The notes beneath the pieces were generated by a model, which worked only from the letters and a program-made list of their open reading frames with translations, was not told where the DNA came from and ran no database searches. A DNA stretch of 5,890 bases. Source: Pseudomonadota bacterium (GTDB lineage Bacteria; Pseudomonadota; Alphaproteobacteria; Rhodobacterales; Rhodobacteraceae). The translations under genes were made by a program, and so were the position numbers. This document shows, in pieces, positions 1 through 5,890 of this stretch (within the stretch, counting starts at the first letter, position 1; the number at the start of each line of letters is the position of its first letter). The stretch is taken from positions 1-5,890 of the forward strand of contig JAQCLA010000156.1 in assembly GCA_027592105.1 (NCBI GenBank), given 5' to 3'.

Positions 1-348
1 CGCGATATTCGAGCGCAGGCGCATCAACTCGGCCAACATTTCAGCCCGGCGCACGACGGGCAGACCCCGTAGCCGCGCGGCGTCAAGCTCGGGATTACCG
101 GGTTTGATCGCCGATGAGATCACCACCACCTCGGCGCTATCGAGGTTCTCGGCTTTTTGGCCAATGAACACCCGCGCGCCCAAACCTTCGAGCCGCTCGG
201 TGATCTTGGAGACTTTGAGGTCGGAACCCTGGACCTGATAGCCGTGGTTCAAAAGCACCTCGGCGATCCCCGACATGCCGATACCCCCGATGCCCACGAA
301 ATGGATCGCACCCAGCTTGGTCGGCAGTTTCGTGATCGCAGGTGTCAT
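1..348 (-). CDS. murC: UDP-N-acetylmuramate--L-alanine ligase MurC, N-terminal part (C-terminus outside window)
   Basis: MurC is the cytoplasmic ATP-dependent ligase that adds L-alanine to UDP-MurNAc, the first amino acid of the peptidoglycan stem peptide. The window holds the first 116 codons, about a quarter of a usual MurC (roughly 460-480 residues). They cover the Rossmann-like UDP-binding domain. The signature HFVGIGGIGMSGIAE is at residues 16-30, GSDL at 41-44 and SSAI at 78-81. The fragment ends at RLRSNIA, just where the family continues into its ATP-binding GTHGKTTT loop, so the catalytic centre is not visible. The start is the ATG at 348-346. It overlaps the murG stop as ATGA, with GAAAGG a few bases upstream inside murG as a possible ribosome binding site. 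The reading frame is open to the window edge, so this is truncation by the window and not gene damage. Identification rests on motif recognition and operon context. Confidence 0.96.
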   Translation of the reverse strand, partial: MTPAITKLPTKLGAIHFVGIGGIGMSGIAEVLLNHGYQVQGSDLKVSKITERLEGLGARVFIGQKAENLDSAEVVVISSAIKPGNPELDAARLRGLPVVRRAEMLAELMRLRSNIA

Positions 349-1448
349 GCAGCGCCTTTCTGGGCCAATTCCTCGACCAGTGCCGCAAGCCTTTGGGCCG
401 CATCCGGCAGGCCCTGCGACAAGGCCGCTTGCGCCATCTGATCGGCCTTGGCCGGTTCGGTGAGAATGGTTGCGATCGCCGCGGCAAGCATGTCGGGCGA
501 TATTGCTTGCTCGGATATCATCACGGCGCCACCAGCTGCAACCAGCCCGCTGGCATTGGCGCTTTGATGATCTGCGGTGGCTTGCGCATAGGGGATCAGG
601 ATCGCGGGTCGCCCGATCACCGTGATATCGGCCACCGAAGAGGCACCCGCCCGGCTGATCACCAGCTGCGCCTCGGACAGGCGGCGGGGGATATCACGGA
701 AAAAGGTCTCGATCTCGGCGCGCAGACCATTGGCGCTATAGCTGTCAATCACGCGTTGCAGATCTTCGGCGCGGGCTTGTTGTGCGATCCTAAGATTCGC
801 GCGCAACCCCTCGGGCAGACGGGCTATGGCCGCGGGCACCATGTCGGACAGGATGCGCGCGCCTTGGCTGCCACCGATCACAAGGAGGCTCATCGGCCAA
901 TCACCCGGCGGCATATAGGGGGCGGCTGCGCGCTCGAGCACCGCGGCACGCACGGGATTGCCTGTATGCACCCCCACCAACCCTTCGGGCAACGCGGTGG
1001 GCCATGTGCCGCAAGCCACCAGATCCACCCGCCGCGCGAAAAGGCGGTTCACCCGACCCAAGACCCCGTTTTGTTCATGGATCATGCAAGGGGTGCGGGT
1101 GACCCATGCCGCAGCCAGCGCGGGGATCGTGGGGTAGCCGCCAAAGCCCACAACGACATCGGGCTTTTCGCGCCACATGCGCAAGCTTGCCGAAACAATG
1201 CCGCCCGCGATGCGAAAGGGTGCGACGAGTTTACCCAAGATCCCGCCGCGCGCGAATGTGGCCGAGGCCACTTCGCGCACAGCCACGGCATGGGAAAACC
1301 CATCGGTGTAGCGCGCGCCGCGTGCATCGGTGGACAATGTCACCTTCCAACCGCGGCGGATCATCACCTCGGCCAAGGCTTGGGCCGGGAACATATGGCC
1401 GCCGGTGCCACCGGCCGCGATGATCAAATGTGCGCTGGTCGGTGTCAT
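345..1448 (-). CDS. murG: MurG, UDP-GlcNAc:lipid I N-acetylglucosaminyltransferase
   Basis: MurG is a peripheral enzyme on the inner face of the cytoplasmic membrane. It transfers GlcNAc from UDP-GlcNAc to lipid I, giving lipid II. The 367-residue product has the usual family length and a GT-B (GT28) layout. The N-terminal acceptor domain carries the glycine-rich loop GGTGGHMFPA (13-22), GFGGYPT (101-107) and HEQNGVLGRVNR (124-135). The linker region has GNPVR (163-167). The C-terminal donor domain carries GGSQGA (192-197) and SRAGASSVAD (265-274), followed by PAILIPY (281-287) and the HQSANA stretch (294-299). The position of the E. coli UDP-ribose-contacting Glu appears to be Asp274, which I recall as common in alphaproteobacterial MurG. 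The ATG lies only 4 nt after the ftsW stop, with a weak GGTGAG inside the ftsW end, and the 3' end overlaps murC. Translational coupling with both neighbours is likely (inference). Confidence 0.98.
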   Translation of the reverse strand: MTPTSAHLIIAAGGTGGHMFPAQALAEVMIRRGWKVTLSTDARGARYTDGFSHAVAVREVASATFARGGILGKLVAPFRIAGGIVSASLRMWREKPDVVVGFGGYPTIPALAAAWVTRTPCMIHEQNGVLGRVNRLFARRVDLVACGTWPTALPEGLVGVHTGNPVRAAVLERAAAPYMPPGDWPMSLLVIGGSQGARILSDMVPAAIARLPEGLRANLRIAQQARAEDLQRVIDSYSANGLRAEIETFFRDIPRRLSEAQLVISRAGASSVADITVIGRPAILIPYAQATADHQSANASGLVAAGGAVMISEQAISPDMLAAAIATILTEPAKADQMAQAALSQGLPDAAQRLAALVEELAQKGAA

Positions 1449-1452
1449 CGGC

Positions 1453-2619
1453 TCACCGCTGGCGTGACAAAAGGTAATCGCCGATCTCGCCCTGTGGCCG
1501 CGACCGGGTAAAGGCCAGCAGCATGCCCACCGAAATCCCCATCGCGATCAGCGACGAGCCGCCGTAGCTGACAAAAGGCAGCGTCATGCCCTTGGCGGGC
1601 AAAAGCCGCACGGCGACGCCGAGATTGATAAAGGCCTGCAAAGCCAAAAGGCTGACCAGCCCGGTGCCTGCTAGCCGGATAAAGGTGTCGCGCTCGCGCA
1701 TGAGCCGGAAATAGGATCGAAGCGCGATGGTCACAAACAGCGCGATGATCAGATAGACCATGACCACGCCATATTCTTCGGCGGCGACCGCGATGATGAA
1801 ATCGGTATGCGCATCGGGCAGCGTCCAGCGGACCGTTCCCTCGCCCAGACCTGCGCCGAACAAACCGCCATTGCGGATCGCATCGGTCGCATAGCCGATC
1901 TGGGTGGTTGGGTCGATCTCGGTCGAGAGGAACCCGTCGATCCGGCGGGCCACATGCTCGGAATTGGCATAGGCAAAGACACCGCCCGCCGCCACCATCG
2001 CCATGACACTGAACAAGATCACCATCGGCGCGCCCGAGACGAAATAGATCACCGACCATGCAAAGACGACCAACGCGCCTTGGCCGAAATCAGGCTGCAT
2101 GACCAAGAAACCCACGATCACGACCATGGAAAACAGCGAGACGGTCTTGCCCGGCGGGCCACCGATCTCTTGGCTGGCGGCGATCATCCATGCGGTGAAG
2201 ATCACGAAGACGGGCTTGAGAAACTCGGCCGGCTGCACCGAGGCAAAGCCAAGCGAGAACCAGCGCACCGCCCCTTGGCCGAAATCCGTGCCAAAAGCGG
2301 GCAGCATGGCCAGCGCGAAGACCGCGCCGAAAAAGCCGATCACGCCAAGCCGACGGATCATCAGCGGGTTCAGCATGGACACCACCAGCATCACCACCAG
2401 CGCCAATCCACCAAATGCCGCCTGCCGCGTGACATAGTAGAAAGGATCAAGCCCGTTGCGCTCGGCCAAGGGGGTCGAGGCCGCAAAGCCCAGCAAGATG
2501 CCGATCGCGAAAAGCGAAAAGATACAAAAGATCGTGACCCGGTCGACTGTCCGCCACCAGCGTGGAAGAACAGCTTCGCCAGATTGCACGATCACCGTGC
2601 CATGCGCGATTTCCGTCAT
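1453..2619 (-). CDS. ftsW: FtsW, SEDS-family septal peptidoglycan glycosyltransferase
   Basis: FtsW is the divisome SEDS protein that polymerises lipid II at the septum together with its cognate class B PBP (FtsI). The 388-residue product has about ten hydrophobic membrane segments, roughly at 29-47, 67-83, 92-108, 133-148, 159-176, 181-197, 200-217, 275-300, 314-336 and 350-372. A large extracytoplasmic loop lies before the eighth. SEDS landmarks are WFSLG...QPAEFLKP (120-136), QPDFGQG (175-181), PDAHTDF (268-274, Asp273 being the conserved residue considered catalytic) and the family signature NLGVAVRLLPAKG plus SYGGSS between 332 and 356. FtsW rather than RodA is favoured by its position between murD and murG. 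The ATG at 2619-2617 is the most upstream possible start: the eleven codons before it contain no start and end at an in-frame TGA (2655-2653). A ribosome binding site is poor; only GGGCGGG lies about 8 nt upstream. It is the one gene here with a sizeable upstream gap (133 nt). Confidence 0.97.
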   Translation of the reverse strand: MTEIAHGTVIVQSGEAVLPRWWRTVDRVTIFCIFSLFAIGILLGFAASTPLAERNGLDPFYYVTRQAAFGGLALVVMLVVSMLNPLMIRRLGVIGFFGAVFALAMLPAFGTDFGQGAVRWFSLGFASVQPAEFLKPVFVIFTAWMIAASQEIGGPPGKTVSLFSMVVIVGFLVMQPDFGQGALVVFAWSVIYFVSGAPMVILFSVMAMVAAGGVFAYANSEHVARRIDGFLSTEIDPTTQIGYATDAIRNGGLFGAGLGEGTVRWTLPDAHTDFIIAVAAEEYGVVMVYLIIALFVTIALRSYFRLMRERDTFIRLAGTGLVSLLALQAFINLGVAVRLLPAKGMTLPFVSYGGSSLIAMGISVGMLLAFTRSRPQGEIGDYLLSRQR

Positions 2620-2629
2620 GGGGACTGCC

Positions 2630-2669
2630 CGCCCGTTTTGTTCTTGTCTGCCTCAGGATCGCCCGTTTT
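2630..2669 (-). repeat. 10-bp direct repeat AAAACGGGCG, two copies 30 bp apart
   Basis: The minus-strand word AAAACGGGCG occurs at 2669-2660 and again at 2639-2630, exactly 30 bp start to start, which is close to three helical turns. The promoter-distal copy (2639-2630) lies just upstream of the ftsW start and includes the only G-rich sequence that could serve as its ribosome binding site. The upstream copy overlaps the small CCCG-GAAAA-CGGG hairpin. Regular spacing could suit a dimeric DNA-binding protein, but that is inference. Confidence 0.55.
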
Positions 2670-2690
2670 CCGGGTCTGGTGGCAACACTA

Positions 2691-2709
2691 CCCCGAAATA
2701 CCCTCGGGG
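2691..2709 (-). other. Hairpin CCCCGA / TCGGGG with 7-nt loop
   Basis: A perfect 6-bp inverted repeat (CCCCGA at 2709-2704 and TCGGGG at 2696-2691 on the minus strand) encloses the loop GGGTATT. In the transcript it would lie between the murD stop and the ftsW start. No U-tract follows (the next bases are TAGTGTTGCC), so it is not a standard rho-independent terminator. It could stabilise RNA ends, mark a processing site, or be incidental in GC-rich DNA. Confidence 0.4.
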
Positions 2710-2710
2710 G

Positions 2711-2720
2711 CTAGTACTAG
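2711..2720. repeat. Perfect 10-bp palindrome CTAGTACTAG
   Basis: The ten bases read the same on both strands and contain two CTAG tetranucleotides, a word usually under-represented in proteobacterial DNA. The palindrome sits between the first copy of GCAGACAAGA and the 2691-2709 hairpin. It could be an operator half-site pair for a dimeric regulator, but nothing else in the sequence identifies a regulator. Confidence 0.45.
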
Positions 2721-2752
2721 CTTGGCTCTTGTCTGCGATATTCCCATCAAGA

Positions 2753-4150
2753 TTATGGCTGCAGCTTCCCCACCTGCTCCATGAAATCGCGCCCGCGATG
2801 CTCGAAGCTGTCGTAGTGGTCGAAACTCGCCGCCGCAGGGGCCAAGAGCACGGTGTCGCCCGGCTCGGCCTCGGCCGCCGCACGGGCCACGGCGGTGGTC
2901 ATGTCGCCGCAGATCTCATGCGGGATATCGCCCAAGTGAAGGGCGAACGCCGCGGCCTCGCGCCCGATGATATAGGCCTTGATGACGTCGCCCGTCGCAG
3001 GGGCCAGCGCCGCCATCCCCCCCTCTTTCTCCAGCCCGCCACAGATCCAGCGGATGCGCGAAAAAGCGGCCAGCGCCTTGACGGCAGCGTCCACATTGGT
3101 GGCCTTGCTGTCGTTGACGAAGGACACACCACCGATTTCGGCCACCCGCTGGCTCCGATGGGGCAACCCTTCGAAGCTGTGAAAGGCGGCCTCGATCTCT
3201 TTCGGCGACAGCCCCAGCGCGCGGCAGGCGCCATAGGCGCAGGCGGCATTTTGGTGGTTATGCGCGCCGGGCAGGCCGGGGACCGCGCGCAGGTCGATGG
3301 AGGCAACCTGCCGCCCCTTGCGCATCTCCGACAACCAGCCCTTGCGCGCCACCAGATCCCATCCCGGCCCCGAAAGTTTAGCCTGCGAGACGCGGATCAC
3401 GCGCGCATCGCCCGGCCCTTCGGCCAGTTGGTTGGCGATATATTGCCCCTCGATCTCATCGACGCCGATCACGGCGCGATCCGGCCCACCTTCGGAAAAA
3501 AGCCGCCGCTTGGCCGCGAAATAGCCGCCCATGCCGCCGTGGCGGTCCAGATGATCGGGTGAAAGATTGATGAACACCGCCACATCGGGCGTCAGCGCGC
3601 GGGCAAGCTCGATCTGATAGGAACTCAGCTCCAGCACCACCACGCCACCATCTTCGGGCGGATCGATATCCAGCACACCGCGCCCGATATTGCCGGCCAA
3701 TTGCACGGGCCGCCCCGCGACCCTGAGGATATGTGCGATGAGCGCCGAGGTGGTGGATTTCCCGTTCGACCCGGTGATCGCCACGACCTTGGGCGGCTCC
3801 TCCATATCATCCCAAGCACCCATGCCGAGCGAGCGGAAAAACAGCCCCACATCATTATCGACCGGCACACCCGCCATGCGGGCGGCGGCAATCGCGCGGT
3901 GCGGGGCGGGGTAGAGATGCGGGATACCCGGCGAGGTGATCAGTGCGGCCACACCAACAAAGGCGTCAGGGGCCATCGGATCCCAGATGGTGAAGCCCTC
4001 GGCCTCGGCTGCCGCACGGGCGGGCGCGCCATCATCCCACACCAACGCCTCGGCCCCGCCTGCGCGCAAGGCCCGCGCCGTGGCCAGACCCGACCGGCCA
4101 AGCCCAAGCACCCCGACCCGCTGCCCCTCGACGCCTTGAACCGGTATCAT
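2753..4150 (-). CDS. murD: UDP-N-acetylmuramoyl-L-alanine--D-glutamate ligase MurD
   Basis: MurD is the cytoplasmic ATP-dependent ligase that adds D-glutamate to UDP-MurNAc-L-Ala. The product has 465 residues, slightly longer than the roughly 440 of E. coli MurD. The N-terminal UDP-binding domain carries VLGLGRSGLA (14-23) and SPGIP (73-77). The central ATPase domain carries the P-loop GSNGKSTT (127-134), ELSSYQIE (174-181), NLSPDHLDRHG (195-205) and the FAAKRRLF stretch (211-218), where Lys214 is the likely carbamylated lysine. GAHNHQNAACA (295-305) follows. The C-terminal glutamate-binding domain has GLPHRSQ (328-334), NDSKATN (346-352) and APAAASFDHYDSFEHRG (437-453). GLPHRSQ and FEHRG are typical of MurD rather than the other Mur ligases. 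The ATG at 4150-4148 directly follows a perfect hairpin and a G-run. It lies 22 nt after the mraY stop. Motif residue roles come from family knowledge. Confidence 0.98.
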   Translation of the reverse strand: MIPVQGVEGQRVGVLGLGRSGLATARALRAGGAEALVWDDGAPARAAAEAEGFTIWDPMAPDAFVGVAALITSPGIPHLYPAPHRAIAAARMAGVPVDNDVGLFFRSLGMGAWDDMEEPPKVVAITGSNGKSTTSALIAHILRVAGRPVQLAGNIGRGVLDIDPPEDGGVVVLELSSYQIELARALTPDVAVFINLSPDHLDRHGGMGGYFAAKRRLFSEGGPDRAVIGVDEIEGQYIANQLAEGPGDARVIRVSQAKLSGPGWDLVARKGWLSEMRKGRQVASIDLRAVPGLPGAHNHQNAACAYGACRALGLSPKEIEAAFHSFEGLPHRSQRVAEIGGVSFVNDSKATNVDAAVKALAAFSRIRWICGGLEKEGGMAALAPATGDVIKAYIIGREAAAFALHLGDIPHEICGDMTTAVARAAAEAEPGDTVLLAPAAASFDHYDSFEHRGRDFMEQVGKLQP

Positions 4151-4167
4151 CGCTTGCCCCCCAAGCG
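4151..4167 (-). promoter_or_regulatory. Hairpin with G5 loop abutting the murD start codon
   Basis: On the minus strand the sequence CGCTTG-GGGGG-CAAGCG forms a perfect 6-bp stem with a 5-nt all-G loop, and the next base is the A of the murD ATG. The G-run is the only candidate ribosome binding sequence for murD, about 6-11 nt before the ATG, so it would be held in the loop and 3' arm of the stem. This could modulate murD initiation, or the G-tract could simply remain accessible in the loop. The inverted repeat is seen directly; the role is inference. Confidence 0.45.
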
Positions 4168-4172
4168 CTGCA

Positions 4173-5255
4173 TCAGCGCAGTTTCAACGTCGCCAGACCG
4201 ATCAGCGCCAAGATCAGCGAAATGATCCAGAAACGGATCACCACCTGCGGCTCGGCCCAGCCTTTTTTCTCGAAATGATGATGGATGGGTGCCATCAGGA
4301 ACACCCGTTTGCCGGTCGCCTTGAAATAAAGCACCTGCACGATCACGCTGACGGCTTCGGCGACAAACAGCCCGCCCACGATGGCCAGCACGATCTCATG
4401 CTTGGTGGCGACCGCGATGGCCCCCAGCGCGCCGCCCAGCGCAAGCGATCCGGTATCGCCCATGAACACGGCGGCCGGCGGCGCATTATACCACAAAAAG
4501 CCCAAGCCGCCGCCGATCAGCCCGGCGGTGAAGATCAGCAACTCACCCGTGCCGGGCACATAATGCACATCGAGGTATTCGGTGAAATCCACCCGCCCCA
4601 CGGCATAGGCGATGACGCCAAGCGTGCCTGCCGCGATCATGACGGGCATGATCGCCAGTCCATCCAGACCATCGGTCAGGTTCACCGCATTGGCCGACCC
4701 CACGATCACCAGCATGGCAAAGGGCAAAAACAGCCAGCCCATGTTGATCAACACATCCTTGAAGACCGGCACGGCAAGTTGGGCAGAAAGCTCAGCGGGG
4801 TGGATAAAGACACAAGCCGCCGCCGCGATGGCCGCGATCACAAAGCCGATCAACAGGCGCACGCGCCCCGATAGACCGGCGCTGGAACTGCGGCTGACCT
4901 TGGCCCAGTCATCGGCAAAGCCGATCAGGCCAAAGGCGACCGTGGTCAAAAGCACGATCCAGACATAGGGGTTATCCAGCCGCGCCCACATCAGCGTGGA
5001 CAGCGTCAGCGCGGCCAAGATCAACAACCCCCCCATCGTGGGTGTTCCCGCCTTGGACATGTGGTGGGCCGGACCATCGGCGCGGATCGGCTGACCGCCG
5101 GAATATTTCCGCCTGAGCGCGTTGATCAAGGGCTGGCCAAAGACAAAGCCAAAGACCAGCGCCGTGAAAAAGGCCCCACCTGCGCGAAAGGTGATGTAGC
5201 GAAACAGGTTGAAGACATCCCCGCCATCGGAGAACGCGGTCAGCCAATACAACAT
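4173..5255 (-). CDS. mraY: Phospho-N-acetylmuramoyl-pentapeptide-transferase MraY
   Basis: MraY is the integral membrane enzyme that transfers phospho-MurNAc-pentapeptide from UDP to undecaprenyl phosphate, giving lipid I. The product has 360 residues, the same length as E. coli MraY, with about ten hydrophobic segments. Family motifs appear in order: GPAHHMSKAGTPTMGG (61-76), GFADDWAK (112-119), NAVNLTDGLDGLA (189-201), NAPPAAVFMGDTGSLALGG (257-275) and PIHHHFEKKGW (323-333). The three Asp residues known to be essential in E. coli (115, 116 and 267) fall at the same numbers here. The ATG at 5255-5253 follows the murF TAG with no spacer, and a modest AGGGA lies about 10 nt upstream inside murF, so translational coupling to murF is likely. 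The short N-terminal sequence before the first membrane segment fits the family. Confidence 0.98.
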   Translation of the reverse strand: MLYWLTAFSDGGDVFNLFRYITFRAGGAFFTALVFGFVFGQPLINALRRKYSGGQPIRADGPAHHMSKAGTPTMGGLLILAALTLSTLMWARLDNPYVWIVLLTTVAFGLIGFADDWAKVSRSSSAGLSGRVRLLIGFVIAAIAAAACVFIHPAELSAQLAVPVFKDVLINMGWLFLPFAMLVIVGSANAVNLTDGLDGLAIMPVMIAAGTLGVIAYAVGRVDFTEYLDVHYVPGTGELLIFTAGLIGGGLGFLWYNAPPAAVFMGDTGSLALGGALGAIAVATKHEIVLAIVGGLFVAEAVSVIVQVLYFKATGKRVFLMAPIHHHFEKKGWAEPQVVIRFWIISLILALIGLATLKLR

Positions 5256-5890
5256 CTAGCGGTGTCCCTGTTTGTTGCCTACTGCCGCTTGCCCGAGTTT
5301 GCGCAGCGCGTCAACTACGCGAGAGACCTTGATCCCCTTTGAACCCTTGAGCAGAACGATATCCCCCGCCTTCAGCCCTTGGGGCAGATGCGCGGCCATA
5401 TCCTCGGCGCTGTCGCTGTGATGGCCACGGATCGCACCGGGCAAGGCCGCATGAAGATGCGCCATCAAGGGCCCGACCGTGTGGACCAGAGCGATGCGCG
5501 CCATAGCGGGATGATCGGCGATGGCGGCATGCAGCGCCGGCCCGGTCGGCCCAAGCTCCAGCATATCGCCCAGCACTGCGATCCGCCGCCCGCGCTCCTC
5601 GGGCGCGGCTGCGGCCAACATCTCGAGCGCGGCGGCAATAGAGGCGGGGTTGGCGTTGAATGCGTCATCGATCATCTCGACGACCAAATCCTCGCGCCCG
5701 CCCAGCGTCAGGCGCTCGCGCGTGCCGCGCCCCTGATAGGGGGTCCAGCCTGCCAAGGTGATCGCGGCTTGGGTCGCATCGGCACCGGCCAATTCCGCCG
5801 CCGCAAGCGCGATCAGCGCGTTCATCGCGTAATGCCGCCCCGGCGCGCCGATCTTGAACACCCGCGCGGTGCCAAGGATATCGGCCTTGA
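5256..5890 (-). CDS. murF: UDP-N-acetylmuramoyl-tripeptide--D-alanyl-D-alanine ligase MurF, C-terminal part (N-terminus outside window)
   Basis: MurF is the cytoplasmic ATP-dependent ligase that adds the D-Ala-D-Ala dipeptide to UDP-MurNAc-tripeptide, completing the pentapeptide precursor. The window shows about the last 210 codons (in frame from 5888), somewhat under half of a usual MurF. The visible part covers the end of the central domain, with APGRHYAMNAL (residues 15-25 of the fragment), and the C-terminal domain. That domain has YQGRGTRE, DDAFNANPAS (5669-5640, matching the family's D-Y/F-NANP-S motif), RRIAVLGDMLELG (GDMLELG at 5570-5550) and LLKGSKG near the C-terminus. The frame continues upstream past the GTG at 5861 with family-like sequence (KADILGTARVFKIG), so that GTG is an internal valine and not the start. 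The P-loop lies outside the window. The stop codon TAG touches the mraY ATG. Confidence 0.97.
   Translation of the reverse strand, partial: KADILGTARVFKIGAPGRHYAMNALIALAAAELAGADATQAAITLAGWTPYQGRGTRERLTLGGREDLVVEMIDDAFNANPASIAAALEMLAAAAPEERGRRIAVLGDMLELGPTGPALHAAIADHPAMARIALVHTVGPLMAHLHAALPGAIRGHHSDSAEDMAAHLPQGLKAGDIVLLKGSKGIKVSRVVDALRKLGQAAVGNKQGHR

Larger units (their letters stand above)
2642..2736 (-). repeat. 10-bp direct repeat GCAGACAAGA, two copies 85 bp apart
   Basis: The minus-strand word GCAGACAAGA occurs at 2736-2727 and 2651-2642. The second copy is separated by only 2 nt from the second AAAACGGGCG word. The first copy is separated from the first AAAACGGGCG by 57 nt containing the palindrome and the hairpin. 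The match is exact over ten bases and stops at both ends. No function is recognised. Confidence 0.5.
2620..2752 (-). other. murD-ftsW intergenic region with repeats and hairpins
   Basis: This 133-nt stretch is the only substantial non-coding gap in the window. Read on the minus strand it holds, in order: word A (GCAGACAAGA), the palindrome CTAGTACTAG, a hairpin CCCCGA-7 nt-TCGGGG, a small CCCG-GAAAA-CGGG hairpin (2674-2662), word B (AAAACGGGCG), word A again, and word B again ending 10 nt before the ftsW ATG. A 19-codon ORF without a ribosome binding site spans 2747-2688. I see no convincing -35/-10 pair and no T-run that would make either hairpin a classical intrinsic terminator. A regulatory or promoter function for ftsW and the downstream genes is possible but unproven. 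Confidence 0.6.

Noticed and set aside
627..629. Asp in place of the E. coli MurG Glu that contacts UDP ribose (residue 274)
   Set aside because: A conservative change that I recall from other alphaproteobacterial MurG sequences; all other MurG motifs are intact, so it is not treated as a functional anomaly.
342..1511. Long plus-strand open frame (389 codons) antisense to murG
   Set aside because: It lies opposite a complete MurG with all motifs. Its product is rich in His, Gly, Arg and Gln with no recognisable domain, which is typical of antisense frames in GC-rich genes with few A/T third positions.
1445..2059. Minus-strand open frame (204 codons) in another frame of ftsW
   Set aside because: It overlaps ftsW on the same strand, is rich in Arg/Asp/His/Cys, and has none of the membrane character of the real frame.
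2691..2709. Rho-independent terminator after murD
   Set aside because: The stem is only 6 bp with a 7-nt loop and is not followed by a T-run on the minus strand, nor does the plus strand show one.
1807..2784. Plus-strand open frame (325 codons) antisense to ftsW and crossing the murD-ftsW gap
   Set aside because: The predicted protein is a low-complexity mix of His, Asp, Arg and Gln, mirrors ftsW codons, and has no motif. FtsW on the other strand is unambiguous.
2456..3562. Plus-strand open frame (368 codons) antisense to the end of murD and the start of ftsW
   Set aside because: It covers parts of two certain genes on the opposite strand and shows no domain or convincing start; treated as a shadow.
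4275..4874. Plus-strand open frame (199 codons) antisense to mraY
   Set aside because: It is opposite the most conserved MraY motifs and its His/Asp/Gln-rich translation is the usual complement of a hydrophobic membrane protein frame.
5256..5861. A separate 201-codon gene starting at the GTG at 5861
   Set aside because: The same frame continues upstream to the window edge with MurF-like sequence, so the GTG is an internal valine codon of a murF that is cut by the window.

Overview
The window is a contiguous piece of a dcw (division and cell wall) cluster from a GC-rich alphaproteobacterium. The best match from memory is a member of the Rhodobacterales (Paracoccaceae/Roseobacter group). Support comes from the G/C-dominated third codon positions, the gene order, and alphaproteobacterial sequence styles such as the SRAGASS motif of MurG and the LLPAKG motif of FtsW. 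The taxonomic placement is inference; no database search was made.

All six genes lie on the minus strand, so transcription runs from high to low coordinates: murF (5890-5256, N-terminal part beyond the window), mraY (5255-4173), murD (4150-2753), ftsW (2619-1453), murG (1448-345) and murC (348-1, C-terminal part beyond the window). Spacing is very tight at three junctions. The murF stop directly abuts the mraY start (TAG-ATG), ftsW and murG are 4 nt apart, and murG/murC overlap as ATGA. Two junctions are looser. The mraY-murD gap is 22 nt and holds a perfect 6-bp hairpin against the murD start codon. The murD-ftsW gap is 133 nt and is the only real intergenic space.

The genes cover consecutive cytoplasmic and membrane steps of peptidoglycan precursor synthesis. 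MurC and MurD add L-Ala and D-Glu to UDP-MurNAc, and MurF adds D-Ala-D-Ala to complete the UDP-MurNAc-pentapeptide. MraY transfers this to undecaprenyl phosphate (lipid I), and MurG adds GlcNAc (lipid II). FtsW is the SEDS glycosyltransferase that polymerises lipid II at the division septum. All diagnostic motifs that fall inside the window are present, and I see no frameshift or decay.

I found no previously undescribed system. The coding content is ordinary core metabolism. The parts worth a second look are non-coding: the murD-ftsW gap, which carries two different 10-bp words each present twice in A-B-A-B order, a 10-bp palindrome and a 6-bp-stem hairpin; and the hairpin with a G5 loop touching the murD start codon. 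No RNA genes, mobile elements, CRISPR arrays or convincing terminators were seen.
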